DNA from: Oscarella lobularis
Lineage: Eukaryota; Porifera; Homoscleromorpha; Homosclerophorida; Oscarellidae
Assembly: GCF_947507565.1 (NCBI RefSeq)
Contig: NC_089181.1
Location: forward strand, 1,420,536-1,484,535
DNA: 64,000 bases
Reading direction: 5' to 3'
Under the pieces are notes generated by a model. It ran no database searches and had not been told where the DNA came from. It saw nothing but the letters and a program-made list of their open reading frames with translations. The position numbers and the translations under genes were made by a program. Of the stretch, positions 53,118-64,000 are shown one piece after another (the stretch's first letter is position 1; the number at the start of each line of letters is the position of its first letter).

Positions 53118-53295
53118 ATAAAAAGATGCACGGACGCGCCGAGAAAGCGCATCAGTGACGATTTCGCAATCGTAAGTAACTTGTCTCGCAAACTAGCAGC
53201 CGGATGGTAAGTCATGTAAATCAAAATTAGGTCAAGATGTGCAGCTAAGTTTGATTTTTTGAACGGATTGTATACATTACAAAGGCGCTCTCAAT

Positions 53296-55689
53296 TTTAC
53301 CTGCCCCTCTTCATCTGCCAGGTAGCGCCACAGTTTGAGTCCTATGAAATCAAAAAGGTTAAAAATTTTAGTAAGCCTACAGTAGTACGGTACGAGTGCA
53401 CCTTTACTGTAATTCCAGCTTGAGCTTTGAGCTTTTCCCTTAATTCATCGCACGCTAGAAGTACTTCAGCTTTCAATGGATCATTCGACGCCTTCGCCAA
53501 CTGACGAATACGACTTCTAAAGTCAATGACAGTGTCCATGACGTCAGAATTCATACACTCGGATCCCTGCGCGAAAGATGAAAAAGATCGCGATTACTTC
53601 AGATACAGGTAGTACCGACTGGCCGGCCGAACCTGAGAAGAAGAGAGGTTACATCCGAGAAGTTCCATTTGAGACTCTACGAAACCCGCGACAGCAGCAA
53701 CAGAAGACGGGTTCCGTCCCGCAATTACATTCGCCTAAAAGTACTCTGTTGACTTGTTTCACTCTCTAAGAAATACTGTTGTATTCCTACGTCGGAAAAC
53801 AGCTGACGGTTAGTAATATGAACTAATCTGAGAAGTCGCTTCATTGCCGTGGCAGTGTCGAAATCATCTGCAAACGACGACAGTACATCTCTTTGACACG
53901 TGGACAGTCTGCGCGCAAAAGACTACAATACCAGGTAGAGAACAATTTTCTTGGGCTTACTCCAGTAGAAGGTCGGATTCAATTATGTCTCCTCCTACCA
54001 TCTGCCCACGAACGTAGGACCCACAGCTTTCCAAAAACGAGGATAATTTCTTTTCAAGAGACACGGCTTCCTTCAGACTTGATTCAGTGTATTCAATACC
54101 TAGAATTTACCTCAATTTCCAAAAGAAAGGATAGCCATTTTCACCTGATCTGTAGCTGCTAAGTAGACAGAAAATACGAAACTGGCTTGCAGAATACTTC
54201 TTAAGAAAATCCTGAATCGAGGGAAGCTTGAGCCTAATGCACCATCCCCTTTATTATCTTATCTGTCACCTTTATAGTTACGTAATTTCCCAATGACTTG
54301 GACATTTTTTCCTGACTGACGCTAAGGTGGCCTAAAGCAGTGGACGACAAACGGATAACGACAGCAGATGTAGCCTATTCAGCACAATACCGGAATGGAG
54401 AAAGTAGTTGCACCACTGCTCAACAGAGTGGCATGCCTCACACTGGGCAATTTCGTTATTGTGATGAGGAAAGAGAAGATCAATGCCTCCAGTATGAATG
54501 TCCAATGATGGGCCAAATACAAAGCTAAATAGGCAAATTACACCGTTCCAAGAAATCTTGAAATAAGATACGACTAAGACCTTACGAAGCCATAGCAGAG
54601 CATTCAATGTGCCATCCTGGTCTCCCTTTCATGTATCCCTTTGGCCCAGGCCACAAGGGTTCACCTGGCTTTGCACCTTTCCAAAGGGCAAAATCCCTTG
54701 GGCATTTTTTCTCAGAATCTTTACACCAGACTTTCAGGCTTAATTAACTAGGTCAATCAGATGTGGACGTACGAGTGCTTTCATCAGAAACCTCTTGGCC
54801 AATGCCGAACTGAAGTTTCCCGTACTGGTCACCATATGCATCCGTGTCAAAGTAGACGCTACCTACAAGAACACGAAATATAAAAAAACATTTTTGAATA
54901 AATTACTTTAGCCTGACCGTCAGACGCCGTATAGCCATATCCTTTTGCCACTATTTCCTCAATAAAATGGACAATTTCCGGAATATAATCGGTAACGCGA
55001 GTATAACGATCTGGCGGCAAAACCTTCAACAGAATCTTAGCGCACAATGCCCTCTAACATCAATCATCACCAACCCCCAAAGAAGCCATGTCTTCCAAAA
55101 AATCGTCCTCGTATCGCTGCGCGACCACGCTAGCCGGCTCCCCTAACTAGCGAAGAAAACAATGAAGTAGCGCGACACGCAAAAGCCTCCCGCTCCCAAA
55201 TCCGTCGTGCCTCTTTTGCTTTAACAATGATTTTATCGTCGATGTCCGTGATTCCCATCACCTGGTGAATGGCCAAGCCGAAGTGGTGTTTCATGATGCG
55301 TCGCAGCACATCGAATCGCACGTAGGAGCTACGAAAAACGAAGAACGTCACAATTCGAGAGAGGCGAGGGAAAGCGAGCATCGTAACCAGGCATGGCCCA
55401 AGTGAGAGTGGTCGTACACTGTGGGTCCGCATTGGTACCTTGACGTATACGTAACCTCTACCGAATTTACCTGTTGGCCGTGCTTATACTTTCGTTACCA
55501 TGATATTGGTTTGGATTTCGGAACGACGAGGGGAACTTTCGAGCGTGTTAGGCTGTTGTAGACGAGAATTTTCGTTCGAACGCCGTCCGGTTCGTGCCAT
55601 CGATGAAGTTGCTGAGGCGACGACCACTTTGAGGTCGAATAAAACCAGCGGCAAGGGCAGAAGACTCGTTTCGCCGCTCTCGTCGCCAT
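53296..55689 (-). CDS. CARS2: Cysteinyl-tRNA synthetase, mitochondrial
   Basis: Class I synthetase charging tRNA-Cys. Fifteen exons join in one frame: 55499-55689, 55388-55438, 55177-55328, 55075-55142, 54918-55023, 54773-54862, 54586-54718, 54391-54524, 54270-54331, 54145-54211, 53999-54099, 53791-53922, 53633-53734, 53408-53566, 53296-53340. Key parts are an Arg-rich, mitochondrial-presequence-like N-terminus, [25 protein letters not shown] (HIGH-type motif), [48 protein letters not shown] (zinc and substrate region), [10 protein letters not shown] (KMSKS) and [10 protein letters not shown]. The NSLTR start and overall length fit the mitochondrial enzyme rather than the larger cytosolic CARS1. 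The exon-5 donor (GACG/GTCAGG) is weak but is the one that keeps phase. The gene converges on XPO5. Confidence 0.92.
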
Positions 55690-56439
55690 TTCGCGAACAA
55701 AGACCGCCGTGGTCTAAAGCGCGCTATTCAACCGAGAAAATGCGAATATAGATGTCGAAGATGCGACCATCTACATGTAGTAACAGTTCTCGTGTGCCTT
55801 GGAGGCGCGGCCGGCGGAAGATATAACCTTAGAAACTTCAACTCGATCGGTCGAAGTAGGAGTCGCCAAATGAGATTCGAGCAAAGTCAGCGACATTTTT
55901 GGACAACGACTGTAGAGAGAGCGATTTTCTGCGGCCCGGTTAGCAAATTGAAGTTACCGGCAGCTAAAATATTGCTAGAAGGTATAAAAATTCATAGGTA
56001 GACCTGTTATGCCTCAAAAACACTGGTGCACGGAGGCTTGCAGACTTTTAGCAACAAAATAGATAATTACGTCTCGCCGCTTCCCCAACTATATTTTATC
56101 GGTTTTTTAGAACGTTTGACTGCTTTTGTAAGTTTAGACACCGTCAAAATTTTCGGCAACAGCCGAGAAGGTCAAGCGGATGTTATTTTTAGACACAATA
56201 GCTGAAAAAATAGAATTTATTCAATTCTTTAATTGAAGAAAATCACTCTGTGCACGTCACATGTTGCTGACCTTTTTCAAATCTGAAGACGTGACCGAGC
56301 TGAAACTTTGGAAAAGAACTAGTTTATAGCTATATAAGAGAATAAGAGAAGTAAATGAAGCAAAAAGGTTCTGATCCCGCGAAAAGTATCCGAAATCCAC
56401 ACACTCTGAGGACTGTGTGTTTTGACTCTTATCAAATCA
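55690..56439. other. 5' flank of CARS2; no further gene
   Basis: The CARS2 promoter must lie here. A 69-codon plus-strand frame (55,792-56,001) has no motif. Beyond 56,030 the sequence is AT-rich. Confidence 0.4.
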
Positions 56440-57600
56440 TCAAGGTGGCGTCAATTCCCTCAATGACAGTTCGCAGAATGATAATCCAGATTTCATCGTT
56501 GCCGTGTCACATGTACCTCGGATCACATCGGCAGGGTTTCCGTGCTCCTCCGGCTTTGATTTCGAGGACTCTTGTGATCGTCGTCCGTTCCTGCTTCTAG
56601 ATTTCCGCCAAATTTCCGCTTTCCTTTTAAAGCATTCTGACATACGGTGGCCTGGCTTTTTGCAGAAGTAACAATTTCCTCGAAAAGAAGCTCTTCGTTT
56701 TTCTGATTTAGACTGAGCCGCCTGTTTCATGACCGACTGTGCCTGGTTTTTCTGTTGTTCAAGGAGAAACTCAATCGTCTTCTGGTGACTAGCTATCATT
56801 TCTGCAGTGCGGCCAAACAGTTCCTTCAACTCCTTCATCGTTGATTCGTCTTCTTCCGCTGGTTTCTTAGCAGGCGGTTCTCCTAGCTCATCCGTCGACT
56901 TTCCCGATATAACAGAACAAACGCTAGCCGAGGTTCGGGAACATATCTGCCTTCTCCAAACTCTTTCAGCTTTTTCAGCGCTTCGGTACGCAGCGGATAC
57001 TTCTTGGTGCATCACGTTCTAATTCAATTTGGAATTCTGGGCGGAGGCCGTCAACGTAATACAGTGTAGAGGACTAACAACCGTTCGGGAAGTGGGTCAG
57101 GTTGAACATTTCGCAGCTTCGCTAGCAGGTCGCAAAATTTTGAGTTGTACTCGAAGATGGATTCCTCTGATTCCTGCTTTATATGGCACAACTTCCTGGT
57201 GTAATAGTCGATGGGATCACTTGGCCCGAACTCACGGCGAAGAAATTCTTCGAACTGTGACTTGTTGTTCGGCTGGTTCATCTTGAAAGACTGGTATTCT
57301 GTTCGAGCTCGACCCGACGACAGCTCTTTGCAGCTTGCGTTGTTCGTCCCCCCGTGACCCTTTCAACTCCGAAGCTGTTTTGACATGAAACAGCCAACCG
57401 TCTAGATCTTCGTTGACATCTCCCCAGTACCTCTCAATCGTGACGAAGTCCCGTTCGTCGCCTTGTGGATGAGCGGCATTTGAATGAGCAGCAGCGTGTC
57501 CCGGTTGAGGTGCAGCTGGCGCAGCAGCTGGCGCAGCAGCTGCGGCGTTTGCTGGTGTCGGGGGGGTTGCGGCGTTCCTGCCGCCTCATCGTGCCGGCAA
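56440..57600 (-). pseudogene. LTR-retrotransposon Gag remnant with zinc knuckle
   Basis: Read on the minus strand: an Ala/Pro-rich start (PTPANAAAAAPAAAPAAPQP), FVTIERYWGDVNEDLDGWLFHVKT, a frame change near 57,285, then FLRREFGPSDPIDYYTRKLCHIKQESEE with a capsid-like helical pattern. Another frame change follows near 57,045, then LKELFGRTAEMIASHQKTIEFLLEQQ and a CCHC knuckle (CYFCKKPGHRMSEC). The typical LTR-element pol does not follow. The FGPxxPxxYYTR motif is shared with the scrap at 7,585-7,950. Confidence 0.7.
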
Positions 57601-59604
57601 TTGTACCCAGTTTGCCTTCTTCACTTGCCGCCGACTTTGTCTTGTTCTCGATCGCAACTGATTTTGGGACGCACGAGACGCCCCATGACACCTTCGTCTC
57701 AAATCCAAACAAACACCTCAATTCTTACGGGAATGCTTGGCTTTCCACGGGAAAGCACAGGATTCTCTTCACGGAAACGCCAAAACAACGCGATTAAATA
57801 TTCAACCGCAAGATGTGAGGGTCGACGGCGTCTCGTCTCGACGCCTTTCTCCTCGCGCCTTTCCATTAATGTCCTAGGGTCAGATCACGTCCAAACCCAA
57901 ACAAAACAAGTAATCCGACAAGGGCGACGCCTCGAAAACAAGCAGCCACATCCGCGTTTCAAAGTTTCGTTCCCAGACATATCGGCGATACGCCCACCTA
58001 AACAATCGACGGCCTCAGCCATTCTACCGATTGGTAACGGTATGCGCGCCCATGCACCCGCTAAGCGCATACCTCTGCCTCTCGAGTCAAAGACTCCTCG
58101 CTACTCGCGGCGACGTGTGCTGCGAGTACCCAATTTCCGGCTTTCAGCCTGACGCCGACGTAGCAGTCGACCGGCAGCCACGGCGCAACGAGCAGGCCAA
58201 ACCCGTTTACGAGCTAACCAGTCACCAACTCATCTCGGACCCACCCCGATCGCGTCTCCAACAAACCCTCGTGCCAGGGATTAATTAATTATAATATTCT
58301 TCACCAAATTGTAAAGGATCTTCCTCGGGTTGGACTCAAAACGGTGAGGCAATTAATAAGGGTGGAGAGGTAGTGGGAATCATAGCGTTCATCATTCGAT
58401 CAACCACCAATGGGGAAATCTATATATCCACAGGTCACATGACCACCACCTAATACACTGTCAATCTCTAACCGTTACAAATTGAAAATAAAACAGAAAA
58501 GGTTCAGCCTCCAGGGCACACAAGCAAAATTCGAGGAATCATGGCATTAAAGTTTTGGGCACGGCTTTAGGTGACCAGTTGCTTGCGTCCGGGAATGTTC
58601 ATCACGTGTCTACACGGATCCGTGCTGTCCACTTGCGTTGCGAGCAGTGGTTGCGAGACGCTTTTTGAAGGCGACCAGTTGAGCATTAGGCGGGTTTATT
58701 AGACTGTGGAGAAATCTGGACATCATTCGATCGAAAAGACGGAAAGAAAGAGCCTGAGAAATGAGCGAGCGGATGGCCGGGTTCGCAACAGTCTTTTGAC
58801 GTTTGCATACATGCCAACCGTCCCGATTTTGGAGTCTTCTCCCGCCGTTCCCCCCGACGCCTGCTCTACTACTATGCGGGCGGCTAATGCCCCGATCCAG
58901 AATCAGATCATGAAACGTGTACTACAATTATATTTCATGAGCTGGTCTTTCTTCTATTTAATTACGCTGATCATAAACTCGTGACCCCGCTGACAGCAGT
59001 GTCTTGAGCTTAGCTCTATCAAATACCGTCGATATTCAATACTGGCTGTAAAAATACTCATGAGTTGAATTTGCTTAATTAAGATACATGTAGTTTTGCT
59101 GTATTCTGAATTAAGAGCTCTGGTTATATGATAGCCATTTGCCAGATTGTGTAAAAACGATTTGGCTTAGACCACGCCGAAATATTTTTTGGGTTACTGT
59201 ACGCCCCCAGACCCTCCCCATTTTCAACACCGAAAGGTTGGCATATATGCGTTTGATTGCATTATATAGGGTTCTGGCTATGTGCCATGTGTGTTCGGTG
59301 AAAAGACCTTTTTTCCTGAGACCCGTTTCCTTTCCTATGGGCAAAATTGGTGGTTTGCATAACTTTGTTCAATTTGTCTTTTCATGTGATACGCGACAAC
59401 TAAACAAACATACGGGTTTGACTGAAGCACTTAGCCGCTGCTTTCTATAAGGTGCAGTGCCCTGCCGGTGTCCTCCCTTTTCTTGTACGTCTGACTTCAT
59501 TTAGATCAATGTAGAAATGTAGCTTCCTTCTCTCTCTATAGTGAACCGGCGTTAAATCATTCACTTTAAATTGCTGGAAAACACCAGAAGTTGCCGCAGC
59601 GGCA
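57601..59604. other. Intergenic, possibly with LTR remnants
   Basis: The C-rich stretch to about 58,290 may be the 5' leader and LTR of the gag element, but I found no direct repeat partner. 58,300-59,600 shows no exon or repeat that I recognise. The promoter of the SRCR/CCP gene should lie just before 59,605. Confidence 0.4.
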
Positions 59605-62600
59605 ATGACGACGTCATTTCTGCTTATTCTTGGAGTGTTATCGACGCAACTGGCAGCGAAGGGCTGTTCAGCGCAAACTGGTACGATCTCGTCCTTCTCT
59701 TCTATTGTAATTGGCAAAGGAGACGTCGTCCAGATGGTCTAGTAGACTAATGAGATAAATCAGTCATAAAAACAGTTTACACAGTACCCCAATCTTTTGC
59801 AGCATCCGCATTCCGTAGTGAGGTCATGCGCACTCCTCACTAGCTTGGGTACTTGAGTTTAAAAATTAACCTGAAGAGAAGAACTGGTTTATATCGTTTT
59901 TAACTAAGCGAACTTCGTGTCTTCAGAGGTACGTTTGGATGGGGGCTCGACTGGCTATGAAGGCCGCGTTCGAGTCTACCACAATAACCGATGGGGAACA
60001 GTTTGTGACGACAATTGGGACTTAAACGATGCTCACGTCGTTTGCCATCAGCTGTTTGGAACAGGAGCTGTAGAGGCAAAGAAGTTGGCTTTCTTTGGAC
60101 AAGGCTCAGGCACAATTTGGCTTGATGATGTGGCCTGCAACGGAAATGAGAGCAGTTTGGACGGTTGTATTCACCCTTTGTGGGGTTTACATAACTGCAA
60201 TCACGGAGAAGATGCTGGAGTTATTTGCAAAGGTAAATTTTGTGTCACTTTAATGTAAATACTTTAGTGGTTCTGTTCAGAATTTTAGAAAGAGCAGCCA
60301 TTTTTTATGTCAATGCTTAGTTTTGATTTGGACTGATACTTACAATATGATGTTCGAATTAGATGTTCCTCTGTACTATAGCGAGTAGAAGACGGTACTA
60401 ATGCAATCAGAAGCTCTTCTAAGCGAACTTCTGCATTGTTGTGTGGCAGTGTCTGTGAGTAAATATTTACGAATACTAACCCTGTTGTTTCCACCCGTTA
60501 GCTCAAGAAAATAAATTAAGACTTGTTGGTGGCTCGTCGGCATATGGTGGAAGAGTTGAAATCTTTCACAACGGGACGTGGGGCACGATCTGCGATGACA
60601 GCTGGAACTATTACGACGCTATAGTCGTTTGTCGGCAGTTGTTTTCTACCAGGGGCATAGCAGCGATGGGCGCAGGGTACTATGGGCAGGGGTCTGGCCA
60701 AATTTGGTTAGACTATGTGCGTTGTACAAACAAGGAATTGAGCTTAGATAAGTGTCTACACGGAGGATGGGGCATCCACGATTGTTTTCATTTTGAAGAC
60801 GCAGGAGTGTTGTGCGGCAGTGCGTCAATTTAAGTATTTTATTTCTTATGGCAACGTTTCTTTGTTCTAGGTGGAAGTGTCATCCGACTTGTTGGGGGAA
60901 CAACTCGTTTTGAAGGCCGAGTGGAAGTAAAGCATAACGGTCAGTGGGGGACGGTTTGCGATGACTATTGGAGCTACAACGATGCAAGAGTCGTATGCAA
61001 TCAACTTTTCTCCACAACTCCTCAGAACTATTTGCACAGAGCTTACTTCGGTCGCGGCTCTGGTCCAATCTGGTTAGATAGAATGATCTGCTCCGGATCA
61101 GAGTCCAGTCTTGATGGATGCAGCCACAGTGCCTGGGGTAGCAATGATTGTACCCACTCGGATGATGCTAGTGTGATCTGCAATCGTAGTATGGCTGCAG
61201 GAAGTACGGCTTTCTAATAAAATAATTTTTCTGTAGATCAAAACGATGTGCGACTTGTTGGCGGATCAACGCACTACGAAGGTCGCGTTGAAATTTTACA
61301 TAATGGAATATGGGGAACCGTTTGCGATGATTTTTGGAGCATCAGTGACGCTCAAGTCGTTTGCACGCAGCTGTTTGCTTCAAACGCTGTAGCCTATCGC
61401 TCCAGTGCATACTTTGGTCAAGGAAGTGGAACGATTTGGCTCGACGATGTTTCGTGTTCAGGAAGCGAGCTGAGCCTCGACCAGTGCTCTCATTCGTTGT
61501 GGGGTGCACACAACTGCCATCACAGTGAAGACGCTGGAGTCACTTGCGAAAGTCACATCCTCTCGCTAATTAATTATGAAGCATTCGAAATATTTTTTTC
61601 ATTCTAGGTGTCAGTCCTCTACGACTTGTTGGCGGAACATCCAAGTTCGAAGGTAGAGTGGAAATATTTTTTAATGCCGAATGGGGAAGCGTTTGCGATG
61701 ACCTTTGGACTCGAGTGAACGCCGACGTCGTCTGCCGCCAACTCTTCATGACCTCGTCTGACCCTAACAGGCGCAGCGATGTTTACTTTGGGTCGGGCAG
61801 AGGGACTATCTGGCTTGACGACGTCGCGTGTGTGAACGAATCAAGACTCAACGACTGTTCTCACCTCGGGTGGGGTTCAAACAACTGCGGCCACAGCGAA
61901 GATGTTGGCGTTGTTTGCCGAAGTAAGTGGTTTAATTTGGCAAAAATTTAGACCTTAACTATGAACGCGTTGATTGACTAAACATAAATGAACGGGTCTT
62001 CATTCCTTATGAAGGCCACCTTCAAAAAGTCCTTGTTACTTAATTACCCGGTCTTTATGAAGGTCAATTTCATTAATCCGTGTCTTTATTATGGTCAATT
62101 TTCATGTATTATTAATTGATTAAGGTGGAGCGTCTGTGAGGCTCGTTGGAGGAACAACGAACTTCGAGGGGCGAGTTGAAGTGTTTCACGATGGCCAATG
62201 GGGGTCGATTTGCGACGATGATTGGACTCTTGCAGATGCGAATGTGATCTGCAATCAATTGGGATACGGTTCAGCGATTACCGCTGATTGCTGCGCGCGT
62301 TACGGCCAAGGATCAGGAGCAATCTGGCTCGACGACGTCAATTGCACTGGCTCCGAGACGACAATAGAATCTTGCACTAAATCGCAATGGGGTGCGCACA
62401 ACTGTTTGCACACTGAAGATGCCGGGGTGACATGTGGAAGTGCTAGTCCAGGAGTATTTTGCTTGGCTCTTCCAACGCCGCAGAACTGCTTCAAATCAAG
62501 CGCTTCTACTTCTCGCGGAACGACGGTTGTTTTCACGTGCAATAGCGGCTTTCTTGTCAGTGGCTCCGGCTTGAGAACGTGTCAAAGTGACGGGACTTGG

Positions 62601-64000
62601 TCGGGAACACCGACGACCTGCAATCGTAAGCGTGGGGGAAAAAGATGCAAGAATACTGAGGTATTTTCGTCTAGGTCGTGACTGCGGTTCGTTGTCTGCG
62701 CCATTCTATGGCACCTTTTCTGGCAGCTCGACATTATATCAATCAACAATAAGGTTTAGCTGCAATTTGGGTTACAGTTTGTCTGGTTCGTCTAGTCGCA
62801 CCTGTTTGTCTTCGGGCTTTTGGAGCGGATATCAGCCGACTTGCAGCCGTGCGTATGCAATATTTGGATTGTTCCTCACTACAGTGTCTTTTTTTCGCGT
62901 AGGAATTTATTGTTCATTTCTGTCTACGCCGAGCTTTGGCTCCAAATCTACCACCTCCAGAACTGTAGGAACGATTGTTACGTTTACGTGCAGCGTTGGA
63001 TACCGGTTGTCTGGTTCCCACTCGCGTATCTGTCAGCTGAACGGCTTGTGGACGGGCTCACCAGCTAGTTGCACCAGTGAGATTTGTTGACTTATGCGGG
63101 TAAAACCTTATTCTTTTCTCTCCTAGTTGTCAGTTGTGGAGCGTTGACGGCTCCCTCTAACGGACGCATGACGCTGCCGTCAACTGTCTACTTGTCCGCC
63201 GCGACATTCAGTTGTAACGCTGGGTATACGATACAAGGGTCAGCACGACGGGTTTGCGAATCCAATGGGCAGTGGAGTGGATCAGCAACATCGTGCACAA
63301 CTGCTGGTAAAATGACAGCGAGTGTTGTTAAAAGTTATTAATTTTTTGTTTAGCTAATTCCGGTTGTGTTTCATTGTCAGCTCCCGCATTTGGATATGTG
63401 TCAGGAGGACGTAACTACGGCGACGTAGCCTCGTTCTCTTGCATGTTAGGATTCGCTATACAGGGGTCGTCTCGCCGAACTTGTCAAGTCGGTGGATTGT
63501 GGAGTGGAACACAGACGCGATGCAAAAGTACGGAAAACCTGTTTATAAACAGACAGAATAGTATTTTACTTTTTTCTAGTTGTTGACTGCGGTATGCCGG
63601 CTATACCCTCGAACGGCAGTGCTACAATAACGAATACGACTTATGGATCGGTAGCGTCTTTCAAGTGCAATTCAGGACATGACATTTTTGGGGAATCCAC
63701 GCGGCTCTGCCAGGCCAACGGCCAATGGGATGGCATTCCAGCAGTTTGTGATGGTGAGGCAATTGATGCAGTACGTTTTAGGCACGTGTTTGTCTATAGC
63801 GCCAAAGGGTTGGTCGGTAAATTAGATCCCTGCTTATCAGTCCTTCCCAAATTGATTTTCCATTGAATTATAGAAAATAATAATAATGGTTTTCTCTCCA
63901 GCTCGCTACTGCTTGGATCCTGGAGTACCTGTTCACGGCCGAAGGCTGCCTGTTTCAGCGACGTTTGTCTACAGTTCTACCCTGCGTTTTGCGTGTCAGA
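59605..64000 (+). CDS. Secreted or cell-surface protein with six SRCR domains then at least seven sushi/CCP domains (5' part, continues past the window)
   Basis: Exon 1 (59605-59680) encodes a signal peptide ([20 protein letters not shown]). SRCR exons: 59927-60232, 60502-60819, 60871-61188, 61237-61551, 61608-61922, and 62125-62625, which holds SRCR6 plus CCP1. CCP exons: 62675-62848, 62903-63076, 63127-63306, 63354-63527, 63580-63753, and 63902 to beyond 64000. Each SRCR shows WGTVCDD-type, VVCxQL, GxGxIWLDDVxC and HNCxHxEDAGVxC motifs, mostly with six Cys (group A). Each CCP has four Cys and a Trp near the end (GxWSGxxxxC). Every intron is phase 1. The architecture parallels sponge SRCR-SCR aggregation-receptor-like proteins and suggests adhesion or recognition at the cell surface. 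Whether a transmembrane segment follows is not visible. Confidence 0.92.

Noticed and set aside
1-64000. tRNA and rRNA genes
   Set aside because: I looked for cloverleaf and rRNA core words and found none convincing; the only tRNA-like text is the A-box-like phrase near 17,600.

Overview
The window looks like metazoan nuclear DNA from an early-branching lineage, most probably a sponge. Three things point that way: spliceosomal introns are mostly only 40-80 bp long; the right end carries a secreted or receptor protein built from scavenger-receptor cysteine-rich (SRCR) domains followed by sushi/CCP domains, an architecture known from sponge aggregation-receptor-like proteins; and the transposon load is heavy and diverse. 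The species call is inference; exportin-5, mitochondrial Cys-tRNA synthetase and SRCR/CCP are secure as homologies.

Layout. 1-24,600 is a transposon graveyard: a decayed Merlin/ISXO2-like gene (2.5-3.8 kb), Helitron, P-like and gag scraps (5.8-8 kb), a pogo/DDE_1 pseudogene (8.7-9.6 kb), the 3' end of an unknown gene with tandemly duplicated proline-rich exons (10.2-10.9 kb), a MULE-like gene split by a complete piggyBac element with TTAA target sites (11.9-17.3 kb), and a hAT-like gene split by a palindromic Merlin element (18.7-24.0 kb). 24.6-38.7 kb holds an integrase fragment, a Ty3/Gypsy-type retroelement with very short terminal repeats, a HIRAN-like fragment, a gene with tandem lysine/arginine-rich exons, a second decayed pol, and a P-like transposase broken and partly inverted around a minisatellite. 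38.9-43.6 kb is a set of nested inverted-repeat elements plus an unknown five-exon gene. 44.5-46.8 kb is a complete Tc1/mariner-IS630 element with perfect terminal inverted repeats (TIRs), TA target sites and two convergent genes.

Host genes: XPO5 (33 exons, +, 47,922-53,117) and CARS2 (15 exons, -, 53,296-55,689) are reconstructed completely and are tail to tail, 178 bp apart. XPO5 has one intron that keeps the reading frame only if removed as a U12-type AT-AC intron (51,645-51,721). The SRCR/CCP gene starts at 59,605 and runs off the window; every intron is phase 1 and nearly every domain is one exon.

Strongest candidates for something new: (1) the 3.25-kb Merlin element 20,431-23,684, a near-palindrome with two head-to-head transposase paralogues sharing a mirrored promoter, one with the DDE residues and one with an intact frame but without them; (2) the Tc1/mariner element with a companion gene whose predicted product has a PB1-like region, a basic stretch and a SHOCT-like tail; (3) the U12-type intron in XPO5; (4) two independent tandem-exon arrays.
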